Shown: piece after piece, positions 48,401-60,158 of the stretch
Layout: each line of letters opens with the position of its first letter
Numbering within the stretch: position 1 is the first letter of the stretch
Origin: Zanthoxylum bungeanum
Taxonomy: Eukaryota > Streptophyta > Magnoliopsida > Sapindales > Rutaceae
NCBI GenBank assembly: GCA_019454045.1
Contig: SKCR01023420.1
Location: forward strand, 248,001 to 312,000
Direction: 5' to 3'
DNA length: 64,000 bases
Notes under the pieces: generated by a model
The model's database searches: none
The model's input: the letters and a program-made list of their open reading frames with translations, nothing else
Told to the model about the DNA's origin: nothing
Made by a program: the position numbers and the translations under genes

Positions 48401-49557
48401 GTGAAAGATTAATGTTTAAAACATAATCCTGGGTGAAAATGTATTTAGACGACTATAATTTTCAAATTGGGAATATAGTTTCAGGATGGTCCTGGAAAAT
48501 AATAAGTTATTTTATTTGATAAAATAATATATTAAGCCTAAGCCCGGAGTTAAGCAAATAAGTGGAACATGATATTTGGAATATTCATGTAATGATGACT
48601 TTAGTGCTTAATCCATTATACTTGTCAAGTACACTCCTTAATTTCTGAATCAGAACTAAGGATTAGATCCTTAAAGTATGATAAATGAAATTGAAGGATT
48701 TTCATGGATCTATTTTAGATCTTTGAAATACTAAAATTACAATAAATAATTCTTGGAGAATTAATGACTAATCTCGAGGAGATAAAGTCAAAGTTTGCAA
48801 TAATGCAAGTAGCGTAAGGCGCACCTTACTTCGATATTCCATCATGCCAAGGCTTGGCCAAAGGCTTCTGGAGTGTGAAAAAGGGGGCAAAAGCAAAATC
48901 ATTATAATCTTCTGGGAAGATAAAAAGACATATCCTAAGAAGGAATTGAAGATGAGCAAGGCTCTGGCTTCAAATGATTGTCAAAATTATGTTTACTACT
49001 AGTATTAAAATTGGATTTTAAATACTTAGTGTGATACATAAATATATGTATTGATGTTCAGAATCTGTTTTGAACAGGATACTGACTTCAATAGAGATTA
49101 ATCTACGAATTGGAAACTGGACGAAAGTCGCTGTTTTAACCGTAGATACCTGAATTTAGGAACTACCTTCGGGTATGTACGTAAATTAGGAAACTGTTAT
49201 AATGTAACTAGTTTGACTAGATACATTATCTCTGTATCAGTGTTTAACCCACTGCGGGTGAACCTTTATATTCTAGAACACTAAAGTGTTTTATTATATA
49301 AAGATGATATTGAGATAAACACATTAGATGTGAATAATATAATTTATATTTTGAATATAAATAAATCTCATATATATAACATGACAAACTAATAGCTCAA
49401 ACTGATTTGATCAGTTAAGAAACTAATTGTGCCATAGTTGTGAGGGACACTATTAAACAAGAATCGTATATCCACACTTTCGAAGAGTGGATACTATGAC
49501 TAATTTGATTCTATTCAAATAAAGTCTACGAATCTAGTTTATTGGGCAAAATGCCTA
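48401..49557 (+). pseudogene. Deleted gag, protease and pre-integrase region of E
   Basis: The gag N-terminus lies near 48430-48600. The segment equal to A 8276-8459 is missing (junction near 48741-48750), and the zinc knuckle is missing near 48930-48940. Protease remnants near 49060-49120 match the DVQNL region of A. A LSKSGYYD-like stretch near 49480 and the end of the LLGK block near 49540 belong to GAG-pre-integrase. F then enters after TSD gccta (49553-49557). Confidence 0.75.
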
Positions 49558-50381
49558 TGTTGATGGTGTTTTCAGGCACTATGTTATTTAAGGAGTACGG
49601 CATTGGTAAAAAGGGTAATTCCCTTATTGGATGATATCATTAATTCCGACCCGACCAATAAAAAATCAGCAGCAAGGGTCCTAACGCTTTACAATAAAAG
49701 ACCGACCACAACAGGAAGAGACCGAGCACTTCATAATCGGTAACCGATCACTTGAGTTCAGGATGACCGGTCACTTATCAGGTCGACAGCAGCACCCCCA
49801 GAACAAAAGACTATTATGACCGACCACATGAAGACCGACCTCGTGAAAACCGAGCATAGGGCAAGACATGTTCGGGAAGATAATGCATTCTATCCATACA
49901 AGATGAGATAATAAGTTATCCTATTTTCATAAAGAGAACTGATGAGTCAGTATCCTAAAAGGATAAAAGAAGTGAATGTAGTTTTAAAAGTAGGAATCCT
50001 GGTAGGAAAAGGAAACCATCTCCAACTGGGAATTCTTGTACAAATAGGAATCTGATTCCTTCACCATTATAAATAGGAGGGTAGAGTGAGTGTAAAAGGG
50101 GGATCAAGATCAGAATCACCAAGCTCTGACTTGTAAAACACAAAGAACGGTCTGAGAAGCGCATTTGAATAAAAAAAAGAATCATCCTTTTTGTGCCCGT
50201 GGACGTAGGTCGGACCAAGATCCACCGAACCACGTTAAATCTCCTTGTCGATTGACGTATTATTTGTCTTTTGCTAAGTTTGCTTTTGGTCCCCCATAAC
50301 CAAACAAATTCACTATTGAGGGAGGATTGTCTCGGGAGTAATATTCCCATATTGCCCTGAGACCAAAATCAGCCGTCAACA
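49558..50381 (+). repeat. 5' LTR of F
   Basis: The LTR is 824 bp, TGTTGATGG..cgtcaaca. A TATAAATA box at 50068-50075 sits in 'accattataaatagg', placing transcription start near 50100. An AATAAA near 50167-50172 is a possible polyadenylation signal. Confidence 0.95.
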
Positions 50382-50383
50382 GT

Positions 50384-50402
50384 TGACGCCGTCTGTGGGG
50401 AC
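50384..50402 (+). other. Primer-binding site of F
   Basis: TGACGCCGTCTGTGGGGAC lies two bases after the LTR. It differs by one base from the TGGCGCCGTCTGTGGGGA type common in Tat elements. I do not assign the tRNA with certainty. Confidence 0.7.
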
Positions 50403-50433
50403 CTCAACAAAAAGCGGTTCGCGTAGTAAGACA

Positions 50434-52022
50434 ATGGCAGAAGGCGGGAATCATCGATCTTCAGGGAGTCCAACAACAGACTGGATGAAAAAGATGGAAG
50501 AAAGCATGAAATCCATGATGGATCGGTTGGAGAGAATGAAGAGGGAACGAACAACGAGAGACCAGACATCGGAATCAGTCGAGAAAAAGTGAAAGAGCAG
50601 AAGGGAAAAGGGATAGACACAAGTGAAGACGATAGACCCAGGAGGAGGCCCCTATGGGATAAAATCCGTAGTTGTAGAAAAAGATTCGCAAACAGAGGAC
50701 ACGTGGGAAAAGAAATAAAAGGAAGACCATCACCGGATCCCTCCTATGACAGTCTCTACGACTTCAGAAAGAGGGACAGGGAGCATATCGAAAGTGTGCG
50801 GGAAATTCCAGGGATGACGAACGCCGCACCCGGGCAATAGACACACGGAGGGGCACATGATACGACATGGCGGGGCAAGCAGCGAAATAAAATCTTGGTT
50901 AAAAAAGGAAATGACCAAATGGGGAGTAGGCCTCAGGACCGATGCAGGGGATGCCCGGGATAGTAAGGAGGAATCTCCCCTCGCGGAAAAAATAAGGTCG
51001 ACAAAATTCCCAAAGCGATTCAGCATGCCGACCCTGGCACCCTACAAAGGCCACTCTGACCCGAAATCACACATCGAGAGCTTTGTCTTGTTGATGGAAG
51101 TCCAGGGAGTAGTAGGAGATGCCATCTGCAAAGTGTTCCCCCTAACTTTAGGTGGACCCGCCGTCCTATGGTACAGAAGTCTGGCTCCGGGGAGCATCGG
51201 AGGCTTCACACAACTTAAGAAGTTGTTCATTCGACACTTTAAAGGGGCATGCGTTCCCAAAAAGACGATTGGAGAATTAAGACTTATGAAGCAAGGAGAT
51301 GACGAGCCCCTGAAAAATTTTATTGAAAGATACCACAACATGGTACTGGAAGTCGGAGGATATGAGTCCCTAGAAGCCCTAGAAAGCTTAAAGGGAGGCC
51401 TAAAGGTTGGGAGGTTATGGACTCATCTAAGAATCCAGGACACGCTGGATTATGCCACCGCCCTAGAGGTAGCCCGGAAGTTTGTCTTGGTAGAAAGCGA
51501 AGAAAAGATCTCCCGAATGGGGACGGCCATTCGGGAAAGAACAGAGGCTCCGCGACGACCGGACATGGAATTCAAAAGATTCAATCCAAAACCCAAAGAA
51601 TTCAAACCGATACCTCGAAGAGATCAGGAAGGAGGGGTCGCGACCCAGGTGAATCATGTAGTCCGAGAAGAAACATATATTCCCCTGAGCAAACCATCAG
51701 GGCGAATCATCCTGGAAATACAGGAAAAAGGCCTCTTGATAGAACCCGACCTCAGGAGATTCCCCCAGATAAAAGGAACCAGAAGTCTTACTGCATACAT
51801 CATAACCTGAGGGGGCACACAACGGACGAATGCAAAGATCTGCGGGAACAAATGGAGGACCTAGCCAGAAATGGGTATCTAAATAGTTATATCGACCATG
51901 AACCCATGGCGGCCAGACAAAGGGCACGAAACCGACATGTGAACATCATCGCAGGGGGAAGTACACTGGCCGGGGACTCTAACCGGTCAAGAAAGAAATA
52001 TAGCCGAGCTCAAGGGGCATAG
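50434..52022 (+). pseudogene. Gag of F, frameshifted
   Basis: It starts ATG at 50434 (MAEGGNHRSS). A stop at 50590 and shifts lead through frames 50589-50840 and 50857-51810. The retrotransposon gag domain is clear: FSMPTLAPYKGHSDPKSHI, then VLWYRSLAPGSI and FIRHFKG, in the family order. A further shift near 51780 leads to the C-terminal YCIHHNLRGHTTDEC stretch (knuckle-like, C..H..GH..C) and EDLARNGYL. At least three frame breaks. Confidence 0.88.
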
Positions 52023-52075
52023 GTGCTAGGAAAGAAAGACCCCCGACACAACAAGGGGGACGGTCGGTGCCCATA

Positions 52076-52735
52076 ATGTTCACCGATGAGGATGCACGAG
52101 TGGTGAGTTTTCCCCATGATGATGCGCTGATAATCAAAGCTACAATCAGCGGCACAGAGGTGGATAGAATCCTGGTAGACCCCAGAAGCGCAGTAGACAT
52201 AATATCCAAAGAAGCTTTAGAAAGCCTGGAGTAGAATAAGTAACCCTAACTAATGACGGCACCACCCCCTATATGGTTTTGGAGGCTCAACGGTCATCCC
52301 GCTGGAAGAATACAACTGGCAACAACAATCGGAACTCACCCCAGAACCCGGACAGTCATGGAAAATTTCACTGTGGTGGACTGCCTGAGCAGTTACCAAG
52401 TCATTGTCGGCCAGCCTTTTATGATGAAAACAAAGGCTGCGATGTCCTGTTACTACTTGAAACTGAAATTTCCTACCAAGGAAGGGATCAGAATCATATG
52501 CGGAATTCAGAAGATAGCCCGTAGTTGCTTCGCCACTCTCTCACAGGAAACCCTCTGCATCGAAGGAAGCACCAGAAAGAGGCAAATGGGGGAAGACGAG
52601 GAAAATCCAAGGAAGGACCCGGGTCCGCGCCCGGACAAAGTTGCCCGGCTAGAGGCAGCCGAAAAATTAGAAGAAGTCAACCTGTTCGGACCGAATAAAA
52701 GCATAAAGATAGGGGGAACTTGGACGAAATCCTAA
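52076..52735 (+). pseudogene. Protease region of F
   Basis: FTDEDARVVSFPHDDALIIK precedes the active-site region ILVDPRSAVDII. Tat elements usually have D-[NTS]-GSS here, so the glycine next to the catalytic Asp is lost. After a TAG (52233) the frame 52253-52735 shows the downstream part, with VVDCLSSYQVIVGQP and YYLKLKFPT. It is presumably inactive. Confidence 0.8.
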
Positions 52736-54014
52736 AAAAGAACCTGCTGGAATGCCTACGGAAGTACCCCGACATCTTCGCATGGGGACACAATGACATG
52801 CCCGGGATTGATCCAAAATTCATCAGTCACCGCTTGGCTGTAAACCCAACACACAAACCAGTTAAACAGAAAAGAAGAATCTTTAACCAAGAACGGTGCA
52901 GAGCAGTGGCGTCCGAAGTGGAAAAACTGTTAAAAGCAGGCTTCATCAGAGAAGTCAAGTACCCAGAATGGGTTTCGAACGTGGTATTGGTAAGGAAAGC
53001 AAACGGGAGGTGGAGGATGTGCGTGGACTTCACCGACCTCAACAAGGCGTGCCCGAAGGACAGCTTCCCACTGCCAAACGTAGATCAGCTGGTAGATACG
53101 ACAGCCTGCAAAGGACTGCTGAGCTTCATGGACGCCTTCTCAGGATACAACCAGGTCAAGATGCACCCTGCCGACGAGGAGAAAACAACTTTTGTCACCG
53201 ATCAGGGGCTTTACTGTTATAAAGTAATGCCCTTCGGATTAAAAAACGCAGGAGCCACCTTTCAAGACTAGTCAACAAGATTTTCAAACCACTCATCGGC
53301 ACAACAATGCTGGTGTGTGTTGACGACATGATAACAATGTCCGAGGCGCCAGGGTGTCACGTGACCGACCTGAAGAAAACCTTTGAGTTATTGAGGAAAT
53401 ACCATTTAAAACTCAACCCAGAAAAGTGTGCCTTCGGGGTGGCCTTCGGGAAGTTTCTAGGCTACATGGTGAGCTCTAGGGGCATAGAAGAAAACCCGCA
53501 AAAGATACGAGCTGTACTGGACTTGAAATCTCCCAGGACGGTGAAAGAAGTTCAAAGTCTAACTGACAGGCTAGCCGCGCTTAACCGATTCATCTCCCGA
53601 GCAACCGACAAATGCCACCCTTTCTTCAAAGCCATCAAGAAAGCCCAAAAGGGGATCGACTGGACTCCGGAGTGCGAAGAGGCCTTCCAACAACTGAAAC
53701 AATATCTAGCACAGCCCCCGCTCCTAGCAAAACCTCTCCCAGGAGAGACATTATACTTATACTTGGCTGTTTCAAAACACACAGTAAGTTCGGTGCTGGT
53801 GCAAGAGGCAGACCGAATCCAAAGACCAGTATACTATGTCAGCAAAGCCCTATTGGACACAGAAACCCGGTATCCCGTACATGAACTAGTCGCCCTATCT
53901 TTGATCACCGCAGCTCGGAAATTGCGGCCTTACTTCCAAGCCCACCCTATCAAAGTTTACACCGACCACCCCCTGCGACAGATCTTACAAAAACTAGAGG
54001 CCTCGGAAGATTGA
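52720..54014 (+). pseudogene. Reverse transcriptase and first RNase H of F
   Basis: The RT frame 52720-53271 has FIREVKYPEWVSNVVLV, MCVDFTDLNKACPKD and MPFGLKNAGATFQ. One base is lost at about 53266, so the frame shifts to 53307-54014, where the catalytic box reads CVDDM instead of YVDDM. The thumb and connection follow (FLGYMVSSRGIE), then the first RNase H (RPVYYVSKALL, ELVALSLITAARKLRPYFQ). A second one-base loss near 54008 ends the frame at LEASED. Confidence 0.92.
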
Positions 54015-54661
54015 TGAAGTGGTTGATGGAGCTAAGCGAACACAACATCTCCTACCTTCCAAGGGTAGCAATGAAACGACAGGCTTTGGCAGATTTTGTT
54101 GCAGAGTTCACCGAACCCCAGATCTTGACGGTAGGGGAAGACAAGTGGGAGATGACAGTAGACGGGTCTGTCAGCTCACACGGCGGCGGAGCCGGGATCG
54201 TGTTAAAAAATAACAAGGGGGAAGAAGTATTATTTGCCTTAAGGTTCGCCTTTGAAACCACAAACAATGAAGCCGAATACGAAGCAATCTTGGCCGGATT
54301 AAGTCTGTGCACAATAGTGGGAGTCCACAACGTGGTAGTAAGGAGTGACTCACAGCTTGCTATTCAGCAACTAAAAGGCGAATTCCAGGCCAGGGAACCT
54401 AGCATGAGAGCCTACTTGACCGAGGTAAAAAAGTTAATAGGAAAAATGAGGAACGTTCACTTCGAACAAATCGGACGAGAAGACAACGGCGAAGCAGATT
54501 CTCTTGCACGGCTCGTATCTTCAATAAAAACAGAGAATCCCAGAACAATCCCCCTAATCTGCCTCCGAGAAAAGAGCGTAGGAGAACTCGAAGTAGGAAC
54601 TCTGGATGAAGAATACAAAACTTCATGGCTACAGCCGATCAGAAAATATTTGGTAACATGA
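54011..54661 (+). pseudogene. Second (archaeal-type) RNase H of F
   Basis: Frame 54011-54661 reads WLMELSEHNISYLP, then WEMTVDGSVSSHGGGAG (first Asp), NNEAEYEAILAGL (Glu), VVRSDSQLAIQQLKG (Asp) and REDNGEADSLARL (last acidic site). All four acidic positions look intact. Dual RNase H marks the Tat clade. The frame joins integrase through a TGA at 54659. Confidence 0.9.
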
Positions 54662-55790
54662 GAGATACCCGAGGACAGAAATGAGGCCAAGAAACTAAAA
54701 TTCAAAAGCACCAAGTTCTCCCTAATCGAAGGGGTGCTCTACCGGAGGGGCTACAACGTGCCCCTCCTGAGATGTTTAACAGAGGAAGAAGCAGATTATG
54801 TGCTCAGGGAAATTCACACGGGCATTTGTGGAAGTCTCGCCGGAGGAAGATCAATCGCCTTTAAAGCCTTAAGATAAGGATTTTACTGGCCGACCATGCA
54901 TCAGGACGGCATGCAGATAGCCCAGAAATGCGAAGGTTGTCAGAAAAATGCAAACATCCACCATCAACCGGCAGAACAATTAACCACCTAGTCCAGCCCC
55001 TGGCCGTTCGCACAGTGGGGGCTAGATATCATAGGGCCAATGCCAAAAGGACGAGGGCAGGCGAAATATGCAATCGTGGCCATAGACTATTTCACAAAGT
55101 GGGTGGAAGCCGAGTCGCTATCCACCATCACGGAGAAAAAGGCCACATCATTTGTAAAGAAGAACATAATTTGCAGGTTCGGAATCCCCCGGGCATCATC
55201 ACCGACAACAAAACAAAGATTCCAAGTCAAACGGACAGGTTGAGGCAACAAACAAAACCATCAAGGCAAACCTTAAAGCTCGGCTTGGATCATGCAAAGG
55301 CTTATGGGTCGAAGAACTACCAGAAGTGCTATGGGCACATCGAACGACCTACAAAGATTCCACAGGGGAAACACCATTTTCCCTGTCATACGGATGTGAG
55401 GCCGTTATTCCAGCAGAAATCGGGGTAGCAACTCACAGGGTCCGCCACTTTGGGAATGAGAAGAATGAAGAACTTATCAAAAACCACCTCGACCTGATCG
55501 AGGAAAAGAGGGAGAAATCAGCCATGAAAGCAGCAGTCTACCAACAAAGAATGGCCCGTTTCTACAACAGAAGAGTTCGGACCCGATCCTTCCTCCCGGG
55601 CGACTTAGTATTGAGAAGGGTCACCTTAAATACATGACGACCAGAGGAGGGCTCGCTAGGTGCCAAGTGGGAAGGGCCATACAAAATCATAGAGGTGGTA
55701 AGGCCAGGAGCTTACTTTTTGGAACAGCTGGACGGCACAAGATTAAAAAAGCCATGGAACGCCGAGATGTTGAGAAAATACTTTCAGTAA
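54662..55790 (+). pseudogene. Integrase of F with internal deletion
   Basis: The zinc-binding part (IHTGICG, CEGCQKNANIHH) contains a TAA near 54875. The core starts with QWGLDIIGPMP (first Asp 55025-55027). The second Asp (55204-55206, in ITDN) and the Glu (55242-55244, in GQVEATNK) are only 38 bases apart, against 108 in a DD35E core, so about 70 bases are gone and the frame shifts. The C-terminal part continues (LWAHRTTYKDSTGETPFSL, FLPGDLVLRR). A TGA lies at 55635-55637, followed by KWEGPYKI and a TAA stop at 55788-55790. Confidence 0.9.
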
Positions 55791-56135
55791 AATCTCTCTT
55801 CCCCCTCTTCTTTGGCAGCAACCCAATAAGGGACAGAAATTCAAACACAAAGCCTCTCTCAAAATGACCCGCAGAGAGTTGTAAGAAGGGCAGTATGTCC
55901 CCGAATATAAATAAAACTTTCTTTTTTCACCCGCTCTTCTAAAAATAATTTTGCAAAACCATATTCAAAACCACGGGGACATACTCAATAGAACGATCCA
56001 AGGTCAAAAGCACAAAACCCGCAACTACCCGACCACGTATACCACCATAAAGAAGCACAAGTCACACCAGAATCAGTCGACTCCATACAAACATCAAACT
56101 GCAGGGACGAAGGTGAATCAAAGTATAGTTCCGGG
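55791..56135. other. Non-coding spacer after F pol
   Basis: No gene seen. AT- and CA-rich sequence leads into the tandem-repeat block. Confidence 0.5.
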
Positions 56136-56800
56136 AGAAGCATAGCACGGGGAGGGATGATACCCCCATGGAAATTTCTTGCTCCAAGTGTTACCAAACA
56201 TAATGAGGACTATGCCATTAAAGCTTCAAACACCTCGGGGTTGGATCTTGTTCCGCCGAGGTCACTTGACTATTCGGCTCGGGGTCGGGTTACGTCCCAC
56301 CGAGTCATGCTCATTGGTCTGGGGACGAGACATTCCCCCAGAACCAAGTATCTCTCTTGGCTCGGGGTCCTCAGGGACATACTCGATGCATAGGATCCGT
56401 GAGAAGCATAGCACATGGAGGGATGATACCCCCGTGGCGATTGCTTACTCCAGTGTTACCGAACATTAGGAGGAACATACCCTTAATGTATCGAGCACTC
56501 TTTTGATCCTCACTTACCCGATGTAATAGATCTGTGGGAAAGCATAGCACGGGGGATGATGATGCCCCCGTGACGATTTCTAACTCTAGTGATGCCGGAC
56601 CTAAGGAGGAATATACCCTTAGTATCCCGACACTCTTTGATCCATTCATCATTTGGATCCAAGAGAGGCGCAGCACGGGGATGCGTTACGCCCCTGTAGC
56701 ATGTGCCTACTCCAGCGTGGTAAGGAGGAGCCCTCGTACAATACACAGGCTCCACAGTGACCCCGTATAGAGGATGTGCCCTTACCATTCAACGCTCTCC
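56136..56800. repeat. Diverged tandem repeats of about 135 bp in F
   Basis: Units start near 56139, 56402, 56538 and 56670 with GAAGCATAGCACGGGGAGGG-like words. Each is followed by 'tgatacccccgtg' and 'actccagtgttaccgaaca'. Between the first two lies one copy of the 'ctcggggtcgggttacgtcc' word of the next repeat block. Confidence 0.75.
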
Positions 56801-57020
56801 TGATCCAAATCCTGGTTCGCCGGGACATTGAATTGAAAGATTCAGAATTGTGTTTTGGAAACCTCGGACAGGACTCTGTTTTGAGGAATCCATGCTGTTG
56901 TTTACGCTTGTGAAAAGTTTTTGGGACAAGTGCTAAGTCACCCCACCTTTTGATTTTATTTTTGAAAGTTTTGACAGGGTTTTAAAGATGGACACTTCCC
57001 ATCTGAATAAATCCCAAGGA
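56801..57020. other. Spacer between repeat blocks in F
   Basis: No gene or repeat recognised in this short AT-rich stretch. Confidence 0.4.
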
Positions 57021-57545
57021 TTAACCAGTGCTCGGGGCGGGGTTTCGTTCCGCCGAGGCCCCTTGGTTAATCGGCTCGGGGCTGGATTACGTTCCGCCGA
57101 GGACATTCAATTATTCGGCTCGGGGCTGGATTACGTTCCGCCGAGGCCATTCAGTTATTCGGCTCGGGGCTGGATTTTGTTCCGATGAGGCCACTTGGTT
57201 AATCATCTCGGGGTCGGGGTACATCCCACCGAGTCAGCCCTTCAAACTGGGGACGTAACATTCCCCCAGGTCCAAGTGCCTTTCTCAGATCGGGGTCGGA
57301 CCACACCCCACCGAACCTATCTTTTTGACTGGGGACGAAACATTTCTCCAGGGCCAAGTGTTCCATACAGCTCGGGGTCGGGTTACGTCCCACCGAGTCG
57401 TTGTTCTTTAAACTGGGGACATAACATTCCCCCTGGAGCCTAGTGCTTCCTCAGATCGGGGTCGGGCTATGTCCCACCGATTCCACCAGAACCAAATGTT
57501 TCTTACTACTCGGGGTCGGATTATGTCCCCCCAGCTCATATTCCC
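57021..57545. repeat. 44-bp and about 84-bp tandem repeats in F
   Basis: Four units of 44 bp run from about 57030 to 57205, each CTCGGGGCTGGATTACGTTC-like with CCGAGG and 'attcagttatt'. Three to four longer units of about 84 bp follow, built on CTCGGGGTCGGGTTACGTCC plus 'caccgagt' and 'actggggac'. Each core can pair CTCGG with CCGAG. Tandem repeats in this place are common in Tat/Retand elements. Confidence 0.85.
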
Positions 57546-57599
57546 CCCACAAAAAGGTCTCAAACATTCGAAGGGAAACATAAAAAAAAAACGAAAAAA

Positions 57600-57670
57600 A
57601 AAAGCACATATATATATATATATATTCAAAAAAAATATAATAAAAGTGTTATTACAAAAAAAAAAAGACA
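57600..57670. repeat. A-rich and TA microsatellite
   Basis: A-runs and a (TA)n tract (about 57608-57626) separate the repeat block from the end of the antisense gene. Confidence 0.8.
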
Positions 57671-57705
57671 AGTATACACAGGCCCCCGCCCGGGTTACCC
57701 ATTCT

Positions 57706-60158
57706 TTAATCAGCCCGCGCAGGGGCAGGAAGTTCTTCCCCGACTGGCTCAGACGTTGGAGGGATCAGCTCGGTCTCAAGAACGGGAACATCAGCTTCAA
57801 CTCGGCGACACGGGAGACCTCTACTTCAAAAATGGGAGGTGGGATCTCAGGGTAGCCCTCGCTAGGAGCAGGAACCTCATGTCGGCTTTCTTGGGAAACC
57901 TGGGAGACCGGGGCAACGGAAATCGGGTCGGGATCCATCACCTCCTCGGAAGAAGGGGGGAGCCACTTCTGGAACTCCTCCTCAGAGATCTCCCATTTGC
58001 AGAAGTGAATGGCCGCATGGATATGCCCCATATCCAGGTCGGGCAGTACCATATGGATGATCTCAGCACAGTCCTTGACCCCTTCAAGTCGGATCGCGTC
58101 TCTTTCGGCCTCCAGCTCAGCTTCCTTCCTCTTCAACTTGTCCCGAGCCCGTACCAGATCTTCATCCTTGGCCCTCAGCTTGGACTCAATGCTGCACACT
58201 TCCACCAGCAGGATCCTGTTGTCGGCCCAGGCAGCCTCCAAGTCCTTCTTGGCAGCATCATCATTTTTTCTCTCTAAAGAAGCGGCGGCCCTGGGAGCTT
58301 TATTTGTGGTATGGGCCTCAACAGCAGCCAGCTCCAAATTCTTTATATTCTCTTCTTTCCGGGCCAGCTCGGCCTCCATTTCACTGAGCCGGTTCTGTAG
58401 CCTCTGTGTCTGGCCGCCTTCAGACAAAAGGCTTATGAACAGGTCCTTATTTTTGCCGCCAAATAATTTGCCTACCGAAAAGAAAAAGAAGTCAGTTGCA
58501 AACTAAGTCTGAAAGACACCTCGGATGAAGAAAAGAAGAAAAAGAAATAACCTGAGCCAACTGGGAGCACAACTTTGCAGACCACCTCCTCGGGTGAAAG
58601 GTCCTCAAACCTCGGAATCTTCTCAGGAGGTACACACCCCGGCCAGCTCATTGAAGGCCGGTACCAATGGGAGGCAGCCTCCCTGATATTCTTCCCAAGG
58701 TCATCAACCCCGAGAACCACAGCACCCTTCAGTTTCTTAGAAGTACCCTCCTGCCGAACTGAAGTTTCTCTGCTCGGTGCCTCCTCCTCCTCCAATTCCC
58801 GCCTAACTGAGGATCCACAGCTCCAAACCGACGCTTCCTTCTCCTGGAAGATCTCGGGGGGCTATCAGGACGGGTAACACCCATTGGAAGCACCCCGGAA
58901 GGAGAAGACCGACCTTGAGAGCCCGGACGCCCCCATCTCTTCAACCACCTTCCCGGCCTCAGAAGTTTCAGGCCGTTTCCGAGAAGTACCAGCTCCGCCA
59001 GGGCTAGTTTTCTTCGAAATGCTGGACAACCGATCAAGGTACTTCGGTCTCTTCGACATACCTGTAAAGAGCAAAGGCAAAAGAAAGGTTCAGGATCTGA
59101 GTATACAAAAAAAAAAAAAAAGACATCAAACATGATAAATAAACGAGGGAACTGGCTAAGAAGATCAACAAACATCTACCTATCCGACCCAACCTTGGGA
59201 GGAGCGGCCCGTATAAGTCCTGATTCAAAGAATGCCGATCATTTACCAACTCCCTCCAATGGGCGGCGTACCGCTGAGCCCAGAATACCCACTGCCGGAC
59301 CTGATGGGAGACCTTAGGAGCATCTCTCCAACAGGCTAGGAGGAATAGAAGAAAAAGGGGTAAGAATCCAAACAGCAAAAAAAAAAAAAAAAATAAGGGG
59401 AAGAAAAACTAAAAGTTAGTATCCTAACCCCCCGCCCTAAAGATGTCCGGGACCAAGATCTCCCCTTCATCCGACCTCAGAGTCCGTCCCCAATCTCCAG
59501 TGGCCCAGAACCAAAGATCCTTAAAATTCTTATTGGAGTCAGGGAGCGTTTGGACGACGTTTGACAAGCTGTCGTAAGCTGAAAGATAATACCAACCGTG
59601 GTGAGTCTTCGGGTTGGCCTTCAACCGATACAACCTCTTCACTTCTTCAAAAGAAGGTTCACCACACCCCGCCCGATGCCAAACTACATACAACCCGGCC
59701 AAAATCCTCCAACTGTTTAGACTTAGTTGACAGGGGGTGATCTCCATCTCGGCCAGCATCCAGGCAAAGTAGGGTTAAATTGGCAACCGGAGCCCGCACT
59801 CAAAGAAAGCTGGAAGAAAGGCCACCGAACCATCATCAGGTTGACTAGCACGATCCATTGGTTCGGGGACTTCAAGAGTGATATCTATCGGAATATCATA
59901 TCATTTTCGAAGCAGTGCGAGGTCATCTTCAGTTATCTTAGAAGGACGGTTCATATCCAGAGCCGAGGAGTCAATATCACCGGGCTCTGGATCCTTCCGA
60001 GGAACCCTTTGATGGTAAGAATCTTGTTCGATCTCAGAAGGAGTGGGAGTAGTATCAAGGTCTTCTACACTGGGTGCTCCCGAACCAGAGGAAAGCTCTT
60101 CAGCAATAGAGGCCAAGGGTTCAGCAGGGTTTTCAAGGGGAGAACTGTCGTTAGACAT
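57706..60158 (-). pseudogene. Antisense spliced gene of F: putative gypsy-type transposon protein with coiled coil
   Basis: Read on the minus strand, four exons can be joined: 60158-59429, 59335-59189, 59061-58552 and 58471-57706. Each junction has GT..AG and the reading phase agrees at all three. Exon 1 begins MSNDSSPLENPAEP and holds the domain seen in 'putative gypsy type transposon' proteins (Transposase_28-like), including LSLNSWRILAGLYVVWHRAG and HHGWYYLSAY. Exon 2 has VRQWVFWAQRYAAHWRELV. Exons 3 and 4 are basic and acidic, and exon 4 is a long coiled coil (ELARKEENIKNLELAA, KLKRKEAELEAERDAI). Two in-frame stops in exon 1 (59898-59900 and near 59775), one shift in exon 3 and one near 57785 break it. 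Function is unknown. Tat elements often carry an extra antisense ORF here. Confidence 0.75.

Noticed and set aside
50369..50620. Minus-strand 83-codon frame over the F gag start
   Set aside because: Complement of the gag N-terminus; low-complexity Ser/Phe content.
51979..52209. Minus-strand frames inside F gag-pol
   Set aside because: They overlap recognisable gag and protease on the + strand and match nothing I know.
58009..58506. 165-codon + strand frame and its neighbours at 57469-58277
   Set aside because: These are shadows of the antisense coiled-coil exon; the serine/alanine-rich product is the complement of a Lys/Glu-rich coiled coil.
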